Shown piece by piece: positions 60,803-64,000 of a DNA stretch of 64,000 nucleotides. Below the pieces are notes generated by a model. The model saw only the letters and a program-made list of their open reading frames with translations. It did no database searches and was not told the DNA's origin. Numbering within the stretch: the first letter of the stretch is position 1; each line of letters begins with the position of its first letter. The stretch is from Psilocybe azurescens (taxonomy: Eukaryota > Basidiomycota > Agaricomycetes > Agaricales > Agrocybaceae): the NCBI GenBank assembly GCA_023853785.1, contig JAJIRX010000875.1:1-64000 (forward strand), written 5' to 3'. Position numbers and translations under genes: made by a program.

Positions 60803-61246
60803 TATCCCCCGATCGGCATTACATTGGCACACATATATCTGCTAGGAGCAAGGCAGGGACTAAAGCTGAATATAAAATGCTCCTCTGACATGATTGACGC
60901 TAGTTGACGCCTCCGTCCAGGGTTTTTGGCGTCAGGTACGATTATCGAAAGGCTGAGCGCTGACGCCTTTCTGGTCATAGGTACTGTGACTCGCGCAGTT
61001 CGAGCTGAGCTTCACGTTATCTGAAAACGACAAACACCTCCGAGAAGAAGTGCTAGGTACACATTACGAAGGACAGTATGACGGATAACATAGTTCTAAA
61101 TTGGCACATACCCCTTCTGAATTTCTACTTAATACTAACGAAATCTGACATACAAGCACTTGATTTATTATTGTTAATTGTAAGTGATCTAGTGAAAGAT
61201 TGTCGTATGAAGCATCATCAGCCAGCAGAGTCGGTTTCTGTTGTCC
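60803..61246. other. Spacer between orphan gene and esterase 2
   Basis: Nothing recognised. A near-duplicate of TTGACGCC-containing sequence occurs at about 60895-60910 and 60958-60967. Confidence 0.4.
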
Positions 61247-64000
61247 TCAGGAGGTACCAATTTGGAGATATATGTCAATGAGAAGTTGAACCGCATCCTT
61301 TCTGAACGTATCTGCGGTAATAGTTACATTCGCATTCGACCCGTTCCCGTCGAGAAACGTCAAAATGGGAGGATTAGTGGCGTCCGAGCTCCACTTTGGC
61401 CAATTTACGGCAGACATGAGGCTGGGGGTACTAGGATGGGAGTTGGAAAACGTATTTGGGTCTCCTGTGTTAACGAAATTGACTAGTTTAAAGGTCAAAA
61501 GGTCAATTGATCAATTACAGCCCAGCGGAATGGCCGGCAGGTGTAGATTACATACCCAGAGCATCCGTACCCATAAAATCTGGAGACGATCCCAGGCCGA
61601 ACCACTCGTCTACGTCCGATCCATGCTGCGATCCAAACAAAAATGTAGATTTCGCCCTCTTCGACACTGCATTAAAACAATATCAATATTAAACACAGAT
61701 TAAGACGCATATTCGTAACTATGATGGCAAGTGCCCGGGTGGTAGAAAAAGACTTACAATATACGAATGTATTCTGGGTCTTGGAGGCTGCTTGGAGAAA
61801 AAACCGACGTGGTGCGTGGAATTCCAGGTCCCCCTGAATTGCAGCTATACGTTTGAACTCCGGGCTGCAAATCATCAGATTACCATGGTAAGTCTCTTCC
61901 AATTACTGTGGGTTTGTGATACCGAGGAACGGAAAAGCACTCACGTCAGCGCGTTGGCTGTGCCAGTATTGAACGGTGATCCCTACAAACATAGAAAGGG
62001 AATATGTCGGTGATAGCTGTTCAGTGTACAACAGGGCGGGGGTTGGGTAGAAAGCGCAGCGTACACCGTCAATACTGACCTGGGTAACATCATCGGGATA
62101 CGCAACGTCGATGGCAGCCATTTGGTCGTCAGACACAATGTTGTCAAAATAGCTTAGTATCATAATGAGTGGATTATAGGTAGCATTTTAGCCAGACCCT
62201 GAGTAGGCGTAGCTACTCTACAATAACAATAGCAAAGAAAAATGATGACATACTTTGTTTTAACGTAGCCCAAGAACTGTGCGTTATTCCTAAAAAAAGA
62301 CGCAATGTCGATTAATAATATACACCTCAATGGAGAAGACGGGGAAGTCTTTACGTTATGTTGGTATTCGTTAATGCGAACGTCCTAGTAAAATGAAAAG
62401 CAAAATGAATTTCGAAGTCAAAATAGGTCATTCCAAACGCATTAGCAACCGCCAACGTCACCGAGTGTATTTGCAAAATAGGTAAATAAGAATAGCCCTT
62501 ACGTTCCTTCATCATCACAGTCACCTGCAATCGTCGGAACCTGGTGCAGAAAAAGCCATCATCGATACGTCCCCCAAAATATTCTTATAACTGACTTTCG
62601 CATATTGTCCTTGTTGAATCGACACCTGTGGATTCCTCTTCACGAAATCTCCATCCACACTCGGGGGCCATGCCAACTGTAGGCTCGAAAATGTAAATAT
62701 GCTAGGGCTCTGATTAATCGCGTTCGAAAGTGTGTTGATTGGGACTGCTCTCAGGCAGGCTATGGGGTCTTCCGACGAGGAACACTCTGTATTAGCAAGA
62801 AGTTGATCGAAGACTTGCTGGTTGTGTGTAATATCATGCAGAGCCATAGGGAAGCCGGATAGCTAAAAAAAGGTAGGTGATTCATAGAAAACAATTGATT
62901 GTCGTGGAAAAGCTTACCATGAAAGCGTTGTGAAACAATCCAGCGGGATCTCCATCATTAGCGACCATCTGGAGGCCTACAGAGATGGCTCCAGCGCTGC
63001 CACCCCATCTGCATGTCTCTTAGAGGTCGGGAAGCTCTTGATATACGTGTGCAACATACATTGTCACTTTGGCAGGGTCTCCTCCAAATGATGCGATATT
63101 ATCATGTACCCAATGCAAAGCAAATCGTTCTGTTCACGTTCGATTGGAACGAATGAGATCCTAGCTATCCTGGTAAGATGATAACTGACTTACGATCACG
63201 TAGTCCTGCATTGCCTAGTCCTGCCGCCTGTGCTTCCTTTCCGCCTAGAAATCCAAGGGCTATGCGACAAATCGTTAGCGAGGATATCGAGAAACATTGA
63301 GAATGGAAAGCGAACGACTCACCACTAACGCGATAATTAGCTGAAACATATATGATAGGCTCATTCAACGCAATTGAACGTTGCACAACGGTGTCCCCAG
63401 GGTTCTGCGACGCGTCTCCAAATTGAAATCCGCCTACCAGAGACAGATACACTTTATAGGCTTGGGTAAGAACACAATAACATACCTCCATAGATCCACT
63501 GAAAGATCTTCTCTCGTGATTTATCTCTATGGTGAATAATGTGACTAACTTACGAAAACTACAGGGAGGCTTTGTCCAGAAGAAATATTAGCAGGCTTCA
63601 CGACGTTAATGGATAAACCTGAAAAAGTTTAAATTCATATTATTATAGAACATATCTGACTCACAGTCCTCAGATACGTTGGTAATTGCTCCGGTAAATA
63701 AGAACTCCAAAATGGCACCGAGAGCTATGAGAAGTCCAAATATTCCTCCAGGTTGCTGCTGGTAGCATGCCGCACCAAAGGCAGTTGCTTGTCTCACACC
63801 AGTGAAGGAAACTGGAGGTTGTGGCGGGGCGAACCGCAGATTGCCGATACTACAAGTACGTTGAGTTGTAGTTGGTTTGTCAGGTATTTCGTCAATAAAA
63901 CAAGGAAATGAGATGAAGCCAAGACATACGGAGGTGCTGCGAATGGCATACCGAGGAATTTGACAAGATTTCCGGTGACTTGGCCTTGAAAGGCACCATA
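61247..64000 (-). CDS. Secreted type-B carboxylesterase/lipase 2, 5' end beyond window
   Basis: A paralogue of the esterase at 57065, with the same exon-by-exon order, truncated only by the window edge: the signal peptide lies beyond 64000. Readable from the right edge are NLVKFLGMPFAAPP, NLRFAPPQPPVSFTGVRQAT, VSEDC, LSINVVKPANISSGQSLPVV, IYGGGFQFGDASQNPGDTVV, IYVSANYRVS, ALGFLGGKEAQAAGLGNAGL. The nucleophile elbow is WGGSAGAISVGLQMV, that is GGSAG instead of GESAG. PMALHDITHNQQVFDQLL, AWPPSVDGDFVKRNPQVSIQ, SQHGSD (catalytic His region, about 61620) and LLIDIYLQIGTS at the end follow. The shared YLQIGTS end and near-identical motifs show a tandem duplication. Confidence 0.88.

Noticed and set aside
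1..64000. CRISPR arrays, rRNA genes, bacterial-type operons, intact functional tRNAs
   Set aside because: Looked for direct-repeat arrays with regular spacers, conserved rRNA cores and foldable tRNAs; none seen.

Overview
The window reads as nuclear DNA of a filamentous basidiomycete, most likely an Agaricomycete. Genes on both strands are cut by many 50-70 nt GT-AG introns. The families are those that are expanded in mushrooms and wood or litter fungi: seven-helix membrane proteins (DUF6533 and relatives), a small-oligopeptide transporter (OPT), type-B carboxylesterases, a macrofage-activating-glycoprotein-like GPI protein, F-box/LRR and kinase-like relics, and secreted beta-sandwich (G1/ConA-like) proteins. 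No bacterial operons, CRISPR arrays or rRNA genes were seen.

Layout. 1-1.9 kb is a repeat-rich non-coding tract with a 119-bp tandem repeat and clustered GCGATCGC palindromes. 1.9-13.8 kb is mostly decayed duplicated DNA: two broken auxin-efflux-carrier copies, a seven-helix-protein tail duplicated together with its 3' flank, and a tRNA-like Pol III unit, around one intact seven-helix gene (9140-10406). 14.5-22.3 kb holds an atypical short-chain dehydrogenase, a dead kinase-like gene, a second seven-helix gene on the minus strand and a dihydrofolate/folylpolyglutamate synthase. 22.8-36.2 kb has an eroded F-box gene and a tandem array of three secreted beta-sandwich genes; the middle one is split by a full-length 6.4-kb Tad1-like LINE with a perfect target-site duplication and a poly-A tail. 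37.1-46.6 kb has the GPI glycoprotein, an HMG-CoA reductase made only of the catalytic domain, two small secreted-protein relics and a DUF6533 gene. 47.7-51.8 kb is a highly split OPT transporter gene. 52.3-57 kb is an AT-rich transposon graveyard: a pogo/Fot1-type transposase relic with a Tc1/mariner element apparently nested in it. 57-64 kb has two same-strand type-B carboxylesterases with an orphan gene between them; the second runs off the right edge.

A recurring pattern matters for anyone using this sequence. Single-base gains or losses, nearly all in short homopolymers, break the frames of otherwise well-conserved genes (SDR, folate synthase, HMG-CoA reductase, DUF6533, GPI glycoprotein, beta-sandwich copy 1). 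Allowing for one base at each site makes the total coding length a multiple of three in every gene where I summed the exons. The simplest explanation is homopolymer error in the assembly rather than pseudogenes. I found no clearly new multi-gene system. The strongest points are the anchorless HMG-CoA reductase, the recent LINE insertion into an intact gene, and the unusual GCGATCGC-rich tract.
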